Assembly: GCA_947447375.1 (NCBI GenBank) | Contig: CANFJB010000011.1 | Location: forward strand, 25,677-89,676 | Direction: 5' to 3' | Origin: Bacteroidota bacterium | GTDB taxonomy: Bacteria > Bacteroidota > Bacteroidia > Flavobacteriales > Flavobacteriaceae | Length of the DNA stretch: 64,000 nt | Shown: piece by piece, positions 43,612 through 52,623 of the stretch | How the letters are laid out: each line of letters opens with the position of its first letter | How positions within the stretch are numbered: the first letter of the stretch is position 1 | Made by a program: the position numbers and the translations under genes | Notes under the pieces: generated by a model | Told to the model about the DNA's origin: nothing | The model's input: the letters and a program-made list of their open reading frames with translations, nothing else | Database searches by the model: none

Positions 43612-44631
43612 TTATCTTCTTGAATTGGAATTTCTATTTTCTCTTGGGGAAGAGTTTCTAGGATTTTGTTCCTTATTTTGCCTAACACGTGGAGTTCCCG
43701 ATTCGGATTGATTTCGTCTTGGAGTTTCAACTTCTGTCCTAGTATTTTGTCTAGGGCTGGAGTTTTGATTGTTGTTTCTTGGAACTTCAACCTCAGTGCT
43801 TGTATTTTGTCTAGGAGTTTCAACTTCGGTTCGGGTGTTTCTGGGATTTACTCTATTGTTATCATCTGCTCTATTATTTCCATTTGATGCTCGAGTTTGA
43901 TCCAATTCATAACGATTTGAAACGTTACTATTTCTTCTTTCAAATGAACGTTCTGGGTTTCTAATTTCATAACTATTAGCACGAACATTTCTATGAAGAT
44001 TTATTGCAACAGAACTTCTTCTAACATTTACATAGTTATAATGATTGTTGTAATTTATCCAATGACGTACATTTCTATGGTATCTGTATATTGGAAATGG
44101 GCGCCAATAATAATAAAATCTTGGATAGAACCCCCAGTTCCATCTTGAATAATATAATCTATAGTTTGGTTTCCAGAAATAAGAAAATAGTAAAGGAGAA
44201 TGAACATAAACGGGTTCATATATATAATTATTCCCATACATATAAGGATCACCAACTACTTGAACTTGCAGATTGTTGTATCTGTCTTTTTCAACTTCAA
44301 TGGTAGCCACATCTTGAAAAATATCTCTTTCTAAAATGGCTTGAATCACAATTAAATGGGTATTTCCTTCAACAGATTCAATAACTCTTAAGTAATCAAC
44401 TTGACGATCGTCATTTAAATCTAAGTTTGAAATTTTCAGTTTTGGATCATTCAAACGTTTTTCAAAATCTTCCAAATTTTCAGAATCTCCAAAAATGGAT
44501 GCAACCGCTTTCAAATCTAAATTGTCACTAATTTCTGAATTTGAAGCGTTAACAGTAGTTCTTGTTTGTGAATGAATAGAATTTACAAATAATAAGGCAA
44601 CAAATGATAAAATAAAGATTTTCGTTTTCAT
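43612..44631 (-). CDS. Exported protein with aromatic-rich centre and TEVETPR repeats
   Basis: A 339-residue exported protein (signal peptide to about residue 21, IHSQ). Residues about 30-120 are a folded acidic domain (LDLNDDRQVDYLRVIE, THLIVIQAILERDIF); residues about 130-195 are dense in Tyr, Trp, Phe, Pro and Arg (FSYFWKPNYRLYYSRWNWGF); residues about 250-339 are disordered, Asn/Arg/Ser-rich, with repeats of RQNTRTEVETPR and NTSTEVEVPR. No family is recognised with certainty. The basic tail could bind anionic polymers. A strong terminator follows it. Confidence 0.78.
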   Translation of the reverse strand: MKTKIFILSFVALLFVNSIHSQTRTTVNASNSEISDNLDLKAVASIFGDSENLEDFEKRLNDPKLKISNLDLNDDRQVDYLRVIESVEGNTHLIVIQAILERDIFQDVATIEVEKDRYNNLQVQVVGDPYMYGNNYIYEPVYVHSPLLFSYFWKPNYRLYYSRWNWGFYPRFYYYWRPFPIYRYHRNVRHWINYNNHYNYVNVRRSSVAINLHRNVRANSYEIRNPERSFERRNSNVSNRYELDQTRASNGNNRADDNNRVNPRNTRTEVETPRQNTSTEVEVPRNNNQNSSPRQNTRTEVETPRRNQSESGTPRVRQNKEQNPRNSSPRENRNSNSRR

Positions 44632-44755
44632 GATATTCGATTTTATAATTACTACTATTTCAAATTATCCAATTACTGTGCCAACAAATCTATTTTAACA
44701 AAACTTAAACGTTTTATAGAATATTCATGTAAATTAGCTTTTTAAAAGTAACAAT

Positions 44756-45802
44756 ATGAAATACCTACTATCATTTTTAATTTTAGTCTTGTTTAGCTTT
44801 AATTCGAAACCTCTATTATCTGAATATAATGGAAATAAATCTTCAGTTTCCATTGATACTCTTTTTACCGATAAAATTAGTATTAGAGCAATTGAAATTG
44901 ATAAAAATAAAGTTTGGTATGCAGCCGATAAAAACAGATTTGGCTATGTTGACCTACTTACTAATAAACGTGTAGAAAGAAAAATTAGTATAGATACTTT
45001 GAAACTTGAATTTAGAAGTATCGCTCAAACTAAAAAGGATATTTATATTTTAAGTGTTGGAAATCCAGCTTTGTTATTTAAAATAAATAAACAAGATTTA
45101 TCCTACAGATTAGTTTATCGAGAAAATCATGAGAAGGTATTTTATGATGCCATTCATTTCATTGATAACAGAAAAGGAATAGCAATTGGCGATCCCACTG
45201 AAGATACTTTTTCTATAATTACAACTATAGATGGCGGCTCAACGTGGAATAAAATTTCAAATAGTAGTTTACCAAAACTTGCAATAGGAGAAGCGGCATT
45301 TGCGGCAAGCAATACTAATATTTGCGTAAAGAGGAATAGAATTTTTTTAGTTTCTGGGGGAATTAAATCTAGACTATTTGTAAGTGATGATTTTTGCAAA
45401 ACGTGGCAAGTTTTTGAAACTCCTATTATTCAAGGTCAATCTATGACTGGAATTTTTTCAGCTGATTTCCTAAATGAAAAAACCGGAATTATCGTTGGGG
45501 GAAATTATGAATCTCAATTCGATAATAAAGCAAACAAAGCCATAACATTTGACGGAGGTCAAACTTGGAAATTAATTGGCGTTAAGCAAGGTTTTGGATA
45601 TGCTTCTTGTGTTCAATTTGTTCCTGATTCTAATGGTAAAAGTATTATGAGCGTTGGAACTACAGGAATTTATAGCTCCAATAATCAAGGTGAAAATTGG
45701 AATAAATTATCCGATGACAAAGATACTTTTACCATAAGATTTCAAAATTCCAATACCGCTATTTTAGCTGGAAAAAATAAATTAGTGAGAATGAAATTTT
45801 AA
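44756..45802 (+). CDS. Exported BNR/YCF48-like beta-propeller protein
   Basis: A 348-residue protein with N-terminal signal segment and several BNR/Asp-box motifs: DGGSTWNKI, DDFCKTWQVF, DGGQTWKLIG and NNQGENWNKL, spaced about 60-70 residues. This is a sialidase/YCF48-type propeller. Relatives in flavobacteria are commonly labelled oxidoreductase, which the sequence does not support; no cofactor motif is visible. It probably acts outside the cytoplasm. Confidence 0.82.
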   Translation: MKYLLSFLILVLFSFNSKPLLSEYNGNKSSVSIDTLFTDKISIRAIEIDKNKVWYAADKNRFGYVDLLTNKRVERKISIDTLKLEFRSIAQTKKDIYILSVGNPALLFKINKQDLSYRLVYRENHEKVFYDAIHFIDNRKGIAIGDPTEDTFSIITTIDGGSTWNKISNSSLPKLAIGEAAFAASNTNICVKRNRIFLVSGGIKSRLFVSDDFCKTWQVFETPIIQGQSMTGIFSADFLNEKTGIIVGGNYESQFDNKANKAITFDGGQTWKLIGVKQGFGYASCVQFVPDSNGKSIMSVGTTGIYSSNNQGENWNKLSDDKDTFTIRFQNSNTAILAGKNKLVRMKF

Positions 45803-45811
45803 TAAATTATA

Positions 45812-47821
45812 TTATTCTTTTATAAATTTACTAAAATACCTTTTTCCAATTTCATTTTCTAAAACAATAAAGTAAGTTCCTTTTTCTAAAGATTTTACTG
45901 AAATACTATCATTTTCAATAGTTGACAACAGCACCATTCTTCCGTTTAAGTCAAATATTGAAGCAGTTGTTTTTAATTGCTCAGTTGAATTAAAATGCAC
46001 AGTTAATAATTCAGTTGTAGGATTTGGATAAATCACAAAGTCGTTTTGAATGTAATCATTTGTGTTTAAAGTAGATCTTTCAATAACAAATAAGGCTTGA
46101 TTTATTGCTGGATTTAAAATGGTATCTACAGTTCCCGAAGGCCATTTAATAATCACTTTAGTAATCGAGGTTGCTCTACCAATACCAAAATAAGCATTCA
46201 ATGAACTCATATGACTGAAACCATGCCCGCTTCGGATTTCGCGAATTTGTTTGCCCCAAATTCCAAAAATTTCAATTCTTGCTCCAATTCCATTTTGATT
46301 ACTTTGAATTCCTTTAAGGTTAATTTTAATCCAATTATTTCCATTAGGGACATTATAGTAAACAATATTATTAAATTGAACATCTAGAAATCCATCGTTA
46401 TTTAAGTCCCCAATTCCACCTTCACTGACTGGTAAAGCGTAACCTGTAAATGTTAGATTTCCATTATTGATGTATAGTTGTTTGTTATTTTGCCACAGAA
46501 AATCCATAAAACCATCATTATTAAAATCACCAGATTGAAGTTCCCAAGAACCAACTTGCGGATCTATTCCTGTGGTTGCATAGATATCAGTAAAAGTACC
46601 ATCACCATTATTTTTATAAAACTTATTGGTATCAGAAATATTTGAAAGTAAAATATCCATATCACCATCATTGTCAAAATCTTCAATTGCAGTAGACCAT
46701 GACTGACTTCCATCGTTTACACCTGCTTGAGCACCAACTTCTGAAAAAGTACCGTTTCCATTATTTTTATACAACAAATTAATTCTTTGTGCATCTCCAA
46801 CAGGGGCGGCCGCTCTACATTTTGATAAATACATATCCATATCACCATCATTATCATAATCTGACCACATCGATTGATAATTTCCACCAACAGCTAATGT
46901 CGGCATTAATGAAATATCAAAAATCAAACTTCCAGTTCCATTGTTTCTGTAGGCGTGGCTTTGAGCAACATCATGACATGCCCATAAATCTAGATTTCCA
47001 TCGTTATTAATATCTATAAAATTAGTTCTTTGAGTGAAAATATTTTGGGGATATGGAAATTCTGTATAACCCGTTCCTGTTGCGTTGGCTTTGATTATAG
47101 TTAACCGACTACTACTTCCAAATACCAAGTCGTTAAAGCCATTTTTGTCAAAATCACCAGCTGCAATACTCCAACCAGGATTTGCTGTTAAGGCGGGAAG
47201 TGCATGTATTGTCGTTGTAAAACCACCAGTATTATTCTGAGTATGAATTGTCATTTGATTGGTTTCAACGGTTACAATATCATCAAGATAATCGTTATTC
47301 ATATCGGCAACACAACATATTTGAGAAGTTGATGGTATTGTAAACTGAGTAAAAGTAACTGCTGGCATTCTTTCAATTAATTGAAATTCAAAAGGAACCT
47401 GTGTACCTGTTCGCCATCTATTGTCAAAGGCTATATAATAGGTGGTTCCTGCATTTACATTAAATGATGCAATTGATAAATACCCAGTTCCAATTACTCC
47501 GCTATCATCATCACCAGAAACGCAAGTTAGGCTACCACATTGACCAGTGTAAACTTGAAATCGCGTATCATTTCCTGAATTAACATCCAATTCAGTGGTT
47601 ACGGTTAAATTGTAATTTTGAGTTGGAGTGTATTTGTACCATTCCCCAGCGGTTGCTCCAGTTCCATTTGTAGAACAAATAGGCATTGGAATTTCTGTTC
47701 CATCGATAACTGGAATTTGATAAGATCCTGCAGTTATTGTCAAAGCAGTTGAACAGGTATTCTGACCAATCGAGAATTGAATACCTATAAAAAGTAGTAT
47801 TAAGTAGTAATTATTTTTCAT
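45812..47821 (-). CDS. FG-GAP/VCBS and UnbV domain protein with T9SS sorting domain
   Basis: A 669-residue secreted protein. Signal peptide to about residue 19, an N-terminal beta domain (about 20-150), a series of FG-GAP/VCBS calcium-loop repeats with DFDKNGFNDLV, DINNDGNLDLW, DYDNDGDMDMYL, DFDNDGDMDILL and DFNNDGFMDFLW, an ASPIC/UnbV domain (about 500-575, NGIGARIEIFG, SSLNAYFGIGRA, IIKWPSGTVD) and a T9SS type A domain (VIYPNPTTELL). It should form a calcium-binding propeller on the cell surface. It lies 24 bases downstream of a diheme cytochrome gene and is probably cotranscribed. Confidence 0.92.
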   Translation of the reverse strand: MKNNYYLILLFIGIQFSIGQNTCSTALTITAGSYQIPVIDGTEIPMPICSTNGTGATAGEWYKYTPTQNYNLTVTTELDVNSGNDTRFQVYTGQCGSLTCVSGDDDSGVIGTGYLSIASFNVNAGTTYYIAFDNRWRTGTQVPFEFQLIERMPAVTFTQFTIPSTSQICCVADMNNDYLDDIVTVETNQMTIHTQNNTGGFTTTIHALPALTANPGWSIAAGDFDKNGFNDLVFGSSSRLTIIKANATGTGYTEFPYPQNIFTQRTNFIDINNDGNLDLWACHDVAQSHAYRNNGTGSLIFDISLMPTLAVGGNYQSMWSDYDNDGDMDMYLSKCRAAAPVGDAQRINLLYKNNGNGTFSEVGAQAGVNDGSQSWSTAIEDFDNDGDMDILLSNISDTNKFYKNNGDGTFTDIYATTGIDPQVGSWELQSGDFNNDGFMDFLWQNNKQLYINNGNLTFTGYALPVSEGGIGDLNNDGFLDVQFNNIVYYNVPNGNNWIKINLKGIQSNQNGIGARIEIFGIWGKQIREIRSGHGFSHMSSLNAYFGIGRATSITKVIIKWPSGTVDTILNPAINQALFVIERSTLNTNDYIQNDFVIYPNPTTELLTVHFNSTEQLKTTASIFDLNGRMVLLSTIENDSISVKSLEKGTYFIVLENEIGKRYFSKFIKE

Positions 47822-47845
47822 AAATGAGGGAATTTATTTTTTTAT

Positions 47846-48955
47846 CTATCTACATATTACAGTTAATGAATTGATCCAATCTTTTATTAATTGAACTCCT
47901 TCAGTATGAACAAGTGATCGTCCAATAATTGGCATCATTTCCGATTCTTGAATACTACTAATTCTATATACAAGTTCTGAATCATTAGCATTTCCCGCAT
48001 TTATGACATAAGTTCCCGGAACATTATGAAACAATGGGGACATACAAACTCCAAAAGTTGTTAAATCTGTATTGATATAATTGAATCTAATATTTACGTA
48101 ATCACAATGTCCACCATCACGATGACAATGAGCACAATTAATGTCGATGTAGGAACGAGCTCTGTCTTCTAAAGACTTACTCGTATCTGTCCAATCAACT
48201 GTAGATCTTGGGATATTGGTAGATACATCGTTACTTAAATAACCTTCAATTTTCCATTTCTCAATTTGATTCATTGAAGTAATTCCATAATTGAAAGTGT
48301 TATTTAAATTTTGTGGTTTTGGACCAATAGGAATAGTAATTTCTCCACCTGCAGTATGATTTGGATTAATTTTATGACAAGTAATACATTCAGTTTGTGA
48401 TGGAGTTTTATAATTTACCGTTTTAGTCACATTGTTTTCTGTCCATGTAATAGGAATAAATGTTCCATTTTGATCGGTATCTAAATAGGCTTCTGTTTGT
48501 TCTTGATTCCAAATATATTCGTAAGCTTTCCAACCATCACTTTTTAGAATTAATAATCGGGTTTCAATTATTTTAGTTGTATTGGAAGGCTGTACATTAT
48601 TATAATAAAATGTTTTAATTAGTACAGCGCCAACAGGAAAATTTAAAACGTTATCATTACCATTGAAAGTAGCTTGAGTTCCTTCAGGCATCCAAACAAA
48701 ACGTTTTTTGTGAGCATAGTTTACAAAAAGTTCACTAGCGGGTTTATAGGGAATAACTTTTAATGCTGGAATTTGATTTTTTAATTCACCAACAAAAAAA
48801 TTATAATCGGATAATTTTGAATAAGGAACCAATGAAACATCAACATTTACTGGTGTAATTGTTTGATAATCATCAAGATCAGTACCGCAAGAAAAGAGTA
48901 TTAATAAAGAGGGAATAATTATTAGTTTACCAATAATAGAATTTCTAAGATTCAT
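47846..48955 (-). CDS. Diheme c-type cytochrome lipoprotein (TIGR03806/SO2930-like)
   Basis: A 369-residue lipoprotein (lipobox LFSC, Cys near 23). Two CxxCH motifs, CITCH and CAHCH, lie about 80 residues apart in the C-terminal half, and EMMPIIG near the end offers a Met ligand. The layout agrees with the diheme SO2930/TIGR03806 family. N-terminal part (about 40-190) is a non-heme domain. Electron transfer in the periplasm or at the outer membrane is expected from the family; its partner may be the UnbV protein encoded next. Confidence 0.87.
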   Translation of the reverse strand: MNLRNSIIGKLIIIPSLLILFSCGTDLDDYQTITPVNVDVSLVPYSKLSDYNFFVGELKNQIPALKVIPYKPASELFVNYAHKKRFVWMPEGTQATFNGNDNVLNFPVGAVLIKTFYYNNVQPSNTTKIIETRLLILKSDGWKAYEYIWNQEQTEAYLDTDQNGTFIPITWTENNVTKTVNYKTPSQTECITCHKINPNHTAGGEITIPIGPKPQNLNNTFNYGITSMNQIEKWKIEGYLSNDVSTNIPRSTVDWTDTSKSLEDRARSYIDINCAHCHRDGGHCDYVNIRFNYINTDLTTFGVCMSPLFHNVPGTYVINAGNANDSELVYRISSIQESEMMPIIGRSLVHTEGVQLIKDWINSLTVICR

Positions 48956-48984
48956 ATTTTGTTTGATTATTTTAGAATACTAAT

Positions 48985-48992
48985 CAAATTTA
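48985..48992 (-). promoter_or_regulatory. Bacteroidota -7 element for the cytochrome-UnbV unit
   Basis: Minus-strand TAAATTTG matches TAnnTTTG, about 29 bases before the start. Confidence 0.5.
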
Positions 48993-49094
48993 TGAAAATA
49001 TTATTCAAATACTGATATAATTGATAATAAAATTCGAATTATGATATTAATAATATAATAATCATAATTATTATTCCCTATAATTCTAAATCAA

Positions 49095-49694
49095 TTAACT
49101 CAATTTATTTGAAATCAAACTGATGAACTCTTTTCTAGTTTTATCCTTTTCAAATGCTCCTGTAAATGAAGAAGTTGTAGTGTAGGAATTTTGTTTTTGG
49201 ATACCTCTCATTTGCATACACATGTGTTGCGCTTCAATAACAACTGCCACTCCAAGCGGATTTAAGGCTTCCTGAATACAATTTTTAATCTCGTCCGTCA
49301 ATCGTTCTTGAACTTGCATTCTTCTTGCAAATGCATCTACAATTCTAGGAATTTTACTTAAACCTACAATTTTCCCATTGGGAATATAGGCTACGTGTGC
49401 TTTTCCAAAAAAAGGTAACATGTGGTGTTCACACATCGAGTAAACTTCAATGTCTTTTACCACAATCATTTGTTGATGATCTTCAGTAAACAATGCCGAT
49501 TTTAATATTTCTAGCGGATCTAAGTCGTAACCATGTGTAAGAAACTGCATTGCTTTGGCAACTCTCTCAGGGGTTTTTTGAAGTCCTTCACGGTTAACGT
49601 CTTCCCCTAAATTTTCTATAATTGTTTTGTAATTTTCAGATAGTGATTCAATTAATTTCGTATCGTAAATCTCAATTTTTTCGTAACTTTTCAT
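49095..49694 (-). CDS. folE: GTP cyclohydrolase I (paralogue in a TIGR03643-SDR cluster)
   Basis: A 199-residue GTP cyclohydrolase I, first enzyme of tetrahydrofolate and pterin synthesis. Zinc and active-site motifs: [42 protein letters not shown] and [13 protein letters not shown] second folE occurs at 59978-60652. This copy is the third gene of a minus-strand unit with TIGR03643 and SDR genes, an association that elsewhere is linked to light-inducible or photolyase loci, so it may serve a stress-induced pterin need rather than housekeeping folate. Confidence 0.94.
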   Translation of the reverse strand: MKSYEKIEIYDTKLIESLSENYKTIIENLGEDVNREGLQKTPERVAKAMQFLTHGYDLDPLEILKSALFTEDHQQMIVVKDIEVYSMCEHHMLPFFGKAHVAYIPNGKIVGLSKIPRIVDAFARRMQVQERLTDEIKNCIQEALNPLGVAVVIEAQHMCMQMRGIQKQNSYTTTSSFTGAFEKDKTRKEFISLISNKLS

Positions 49695-49707
49695 TGATTT
49701 TTTTTTG

Positions 49708-50391
49708 TTATATTTTAAAACTTACAATCCCATAATCCATTTCAAAAACTTGACCTGAAATAGATTTTGCGCTATCTGACATTAAAAAGTTTGCCATTCC
49801 TGCAACTTCCTCTGGATTTAAATAACCTTTCATCGGGTGTCTCTCAATCATATTTTCTTTCATTCGATCATTTCTTAGAATTGCTGCCGATAAGGAGGTT
49901 TCTGTAATTGTTGGTGCAATAGCATTTACTCTAACTGTTGGTGCTAATTCAGCTCCAAGCGATTTTACCAAACCTTCAACACCAGATTTTGCTGTAGCAA
50001 TACTTGCGTGAAAAGGCATTCCTAATTTTGCGGCAACGGTACTAAATAGAATTATTGAAGGGTTTGTTCCTTTTTTTAATGTAGATAAATACTTTTGAAT
50101 CGATTTTACAGCTCCAATTACATTAATTTCAAAATCGTTTCTAAAATCATCAATTCCCAAGCTCATAATTGGTTTCAAATTGATTGAACCAGGGCAGTAG
50201 ATTAAAACATCAACTTGTTCAATATCTGGAAGTTCTGAAGCTAATACGTCCAATTGGAAGTTAGTCAAATTAGGATGAGAAATTTCAGGAAGGTTTCTGC
50301 TGATATTTATTACCTTGTTATTTTCAATTGCTAGTTTCAGAATTGCATTCCCAATTCCTTTGCTTCCGCCAATGATCACTATGTTTTTCAT
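49708..50391 (-). CDS. SDR-family protein lacking the catalytic tyrosine
   Basis: A 227-residue Rossmann-fold protein. The cofactor motif [10 protein letters not shown] (residues 7-16), LDV, and the PTITETSL region after strand 6 are typical of short-chain dehydrogenases. At the active site the Ser is seen (FSTVAAKLG) and Lys135 is present, but the Tyr of YxxxK is replaced by Ile131 ([12 protein letters not shown]). So reductase activity by the classic mechanism is doubtful. It is encoded between TIGR03643 and folE; TAA of the first gene touches this ATG. Confidence 0.85.
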   Translation of the reverse strand: MKNIVIIGGSKGIGNAILKLAIENNKVINISRNLPEISHPNLTNFQLDVLASELPDIEQVDVLIYCPGSINLKPIMSLGIDDFRNDFEINVIGAVKSIQKYLSTLKKGTNPSIILFSTVAAKLGMPFHASIATAKSGVEGLVKSLGAELAPTVRVNAIAPTITETSLSAAILRNDRMKENMIERHPMKGYLNPEEVAGMANFLMSDSAKSISGQVFEMDYGIVSFKI

Positions 50392-50670
50392 TTATCTTTT
50401 AGATATTTTATTATTGTTTATTTGTCTCTGACGCGTGCATTTAAATCGGCCTTCACGAAAATCTCGCAGTTTTTCATGCTTCGTTTTGCGTCCTTGAACC
50501 CTTGCGCGCCACATTCTGAAACTTGAGGGTTTCATTTCTCTTCGCATTAAATCAATGACTTCCTGCTCTTTAAGCCCAAATTGCATTAGAATAGAGTCAA
50601 AAGTAGTTCGGTCTTCCCAAGCCATTTCGATTATTCTATCAATTTCAATTTCAGAAAACTCCTTTTCCAT
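50392..50670 (-). CDS. TIGR03643/DUF2805 family protein
   Basis: A 92-residue basic protein with IDRIIEMAWEDRTTFDSI, FGLKEQEVIDLMRREM and SSFRMWRARVQGRKTKH, the recognisable TIGR03643 (DUF2805) pattern. The first half resembles a helix-turn-helix and the tail is Arg/Lys-rich, so nucleic-acid binding is plausible but unproven. In other bacteria this family often neighbours photolyase/cryptochrome, SDR and folE genes; two of those companions follow here. Confidence 0.88.
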   Translation of the reverse strand: MEKEFSEIEIDRIIEMAWEDRTTFDSILMQFGLKEQEVIDLMRREMKPSSFRMWRARVQGRKTKHEKLRDFREGRFKCTRQRQINNNKISKR

Positions 50671-50689
50671 TAGTATTTATTTGAGAGTG

Positions 50690-50719
50690 TAAAGATATAA
50701 ATTGTTTAACTAATTTCAA
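50690..50719 (-). promoter_or_regulatory. Promoter of the TIGR03643-SDR-folE operon
   Basis: Minus strand: TTG at 50719-50717, exactly 19-base spacer, TATCTTTA at 50697-50690 (TAnnTTTG with one mismatch). The start codon lies about 20 bases downstream. Confidence 0.6.
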
Positions 50720-50779
50720 TAATTGTTAAACAAAATATTTATTATTTTAAATGTAAATTTGCAATTCAATCTTTTTCAA

Positions 50780-51367
50780 ATGCACAAACATTTTATTTTA
50801 AACAAACCCTATGGTTATTTGAGCCAATTTATTTATCAATTAAAAAGGAATAAAAAATTGCTTGGTGAATTATACGATTTTCCTGAAGGCACCATGGCGA
50901 TTGGTCGATTAGATGAAGATTCTGAAGGGTTAATTCTTTTAACTACTGATGGAATGATGAGTGAATTAGTGCGAAGTAAAAAAGTAGATAAAGAATATTA
51001 CGTGCAAGTTGATGGAATTATTACCCAGGAAGCAATTGATAAAATTCAAAATGGTGTTGAAATCGGATTTAAAGGATCAAAATATAAAACTAAACCTTGT
51101 AACGCTTTTTTAATTTCAGAAGTTCCAAATTTTGGAGAAAGAGGAAAGAAAATTCGTGATGAACGACATGGTCCAACTTCTTGGGCTTCAATTACTTTAA
51201 ATGAAGGAAAATTTCGTCAGGTTAGAAAAATGACATCTGCTGTTGGTTTTCCAACGTTGAGGTTGGTAAGAATCAGAATAGGAAACGTATATTTGAACGA
51301 TTTAAAATCGGGAGAAGTTAATGAAATAGCTGCTTCTCAAATCTTAAACCTTAATTCTAAAATCTAA
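50780..51367 (+). CDS. rRNA pseudouridine synthase, RluE/RsuA family
   Basis: About 195 residues from MHKHFILNKPYGYLSQF at 50780; 19 further in-frame upstream residues are low-complexity. Catalytic motif AIGRLDEDSEGLILLT contains the nucleophilic Asp, followed by KVDKEYYVQVDG and KFRQVRKMTSAVGFPTLRLVRI. No S4 domain precedes it, as in RluE, which modifies U2457 of 23S rRNA; exact target is inferred. It is divergent from the TIGR03643 operon and followed after 7 bases by trmL. Confidence 0.92.
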   Translation: MHKHFILNKPYGYLSQFIYQLKRNKKLLGELYDFPEGTMAIGRLDEDSEGLILLTTDGMMSELVRSKKVDKEYYVQVDGIITQEAIDKIQNGVEIGFKGSKYKTKPCNAFLISEVPNFGERGKKIRDERHGPTSWASITLNEGKFRQVRKMTSAVGFPTLRLVRIRIGNVYLNDLKSGEVNEIAASQILNLNSKI

Positions 51368-51374
51368 AATCAAT

Positions 51375-51824
51375 ATGTTGAACATCGTTTTAGTAGAGCC
51401 AGAAATACCTAATAATACCGGAAATATAGGAAGATTATGTGTAGGAACCGGAAATAGATTGCACTTAATTCATCCTTTTGGATTTCAAATTACGGACAAA
51501 AATTTGAAGCGTTCCGGTTTGGATTATTGGGTGCATTTGGATTGGAAAGAATATCAAAATATTGAAGATTGGATTGCTCAAATTCCAGATAAATCTCGAG
51601 TATTTTTATTTAGTTCTCACGCTGAAAAATCGTATTTGAAAGAAAGTTATCAAGAGGGCGATTGGTTGGTTTTCGGGAAAGAAAGTGTGGGATTAAGTGA
51701 TACTATTTTAAATCAATTTCCAAATCACTTAAAAATTCCTATTTCGCCATTGGTACGAAGTTATAATTTAGCCAATTCAGTTGCATTTACTATTGGCGAA
51801 GCAAAAAGACAGCTTGAATTGTAG
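51375..51824 (+). CDS. trmL: tRNA (cytidine(34)-2'-O)-methyltransferase
   Basis: A 149-residue SPOUT methyltransferase (TrmL) that methylates the wobble base of certain leucine tRNAs. It shows VLVEPEIPNNTGNIGRLC at the N-terminus, LVFGKESVGLS and IPISPLVRSYNLANSVAF, the trefoil-knot motif at the C-terminus. Length is typical. It probably shares a transcript with the upstream pseudouridine synthase gene. Confidence 0.95.
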   Translation: MLNIVLVEPEIPNNTGNIGRLCVGTGNRLHLIHPFGFQITDKNLKRSGLDYWVHLDWKEYQNIEDWIAQIPDKSRVFLFSSHAEKSYLKESYQEGDWLVFGKESVGLSDTILNQFPNHLKIPISPLVRSYNLANSVAFTIGEAKRQLEL

Positions 51825-51826
51825 AT

Positions 51827-52612
51827 TTATTGGACTATAAATTTTCCTTTTTCGCTATCAAAAGCAATATGTTCGTCTTTGAATAAAGTATCAAAATTTC
51901 CTTTTGAAATAAAATTACATGGTTGGTCTTGAACCACATTTTCTTCAGTCATAATTATCATTTCATCACTAATTTGAATCGCCATATCGATATCATGGGT
52001 TGAAAAAAGAATGCATTTATTGGTATCTTTTGCAAGTTTCTTCAATAGTTTAAACAAACTAACTTTGTGCAATAAATCCAAGTGGGTGGTAGGTTCGTCT
52101 AGAATAATTAAAGGCGTATCTTGCGCTAATGCTCTAGCTACTAAAACATTTTGAAGCTGTCCGTCACTAATTTCATAATGTTTTTTATCTGCCAATGAAG
52201 TGATTTGCGTCAGCTCCATCGCTTCATTGATTTTAGAAATATCATTATCAGATAAATTTCCCAACCAATTGGTATAAGGTTGTCTTCCTAAAGCTATTAT
52301 TTCAAATACGGTTAAATTACTAGGCGGTAATTTTTCTGTCAATACTATACTCAAATTTTGTGCAAACGAAATAGAATCGTAATCTAAAATATTTTTTCCG
52401 TTTAAAATGACAGCACCAGATAGGGGAGGTTGGATACCAATTAATGTTCGTAATAAAGTAGATTTTCCTATGCCATTAGCGCCAATTAAGGCGATCAATT
52501 CTCCTTTTTTCAAAGTCAAATTTATATTGGATGCAATCGTTTTTATCTCCTTTTTTGAAGAATAACCAACGCATAAATTGGAAGTAGTTAGAATTGGGTT
52601 TTTACTTTCCAT
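51827..52612 (-). CDS. FecE/BtuD-like ABC ATPase without nearby permease
   Basis: A 261-residue ATPase: Walker A GANGIGKST (about residue 42-50), signature region YEISDGQLQNVLVARALA (ISDGQ in place of LSGGQ), Walker B LIILDEPTTHLD and switch His in LFSTHDIDMA. The layout matches iron-siderophore, heme or cobalamin import ATPases. No permease or binding-protein gene is next to it, so it must work with components encoded elsewhere. It lies 11 bases downstream of the CarboxypepD_reg-like gene. Confidence 0.9.
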   Translation of the reverse strand: MESKNPILTTSNLCVGYSSKKEIKTIASNINLTLKKGELIALIGANGIGKSTLLRTLIGIQPPLSGAVILNGKNILDYDSISFAQNLSIVLTEKLPPSNLTVFEIIALGRQPYTNWLGNLSDNDISKINEAMELTQITSLADKKHYEISDGQLQNVLVARALAQDTPLIILDEPTTHLDLLHKVSLFKLLKKLAKDTNKCILFSTHDIDMAIQISDEMIIMTEENVVQDQPCNFISKGNFDTLFKDEHIAFDSEKGKFIVQ

Positions 52613-52623
52613 TTATTAGAAAA

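Noticed and set aside
43608..43887. Short frames on both strands over the TEVETPR repeats
   Set aside because: Explained by repetitive codons of the exported protein at 43612-44631.
46802..46812. GCGGCCGC site in an AT-rich genome
   Set aside because: It falls within the coding sequence of the UnbV protein (Ala/Ala/Ala codons) and needs no special explanation.
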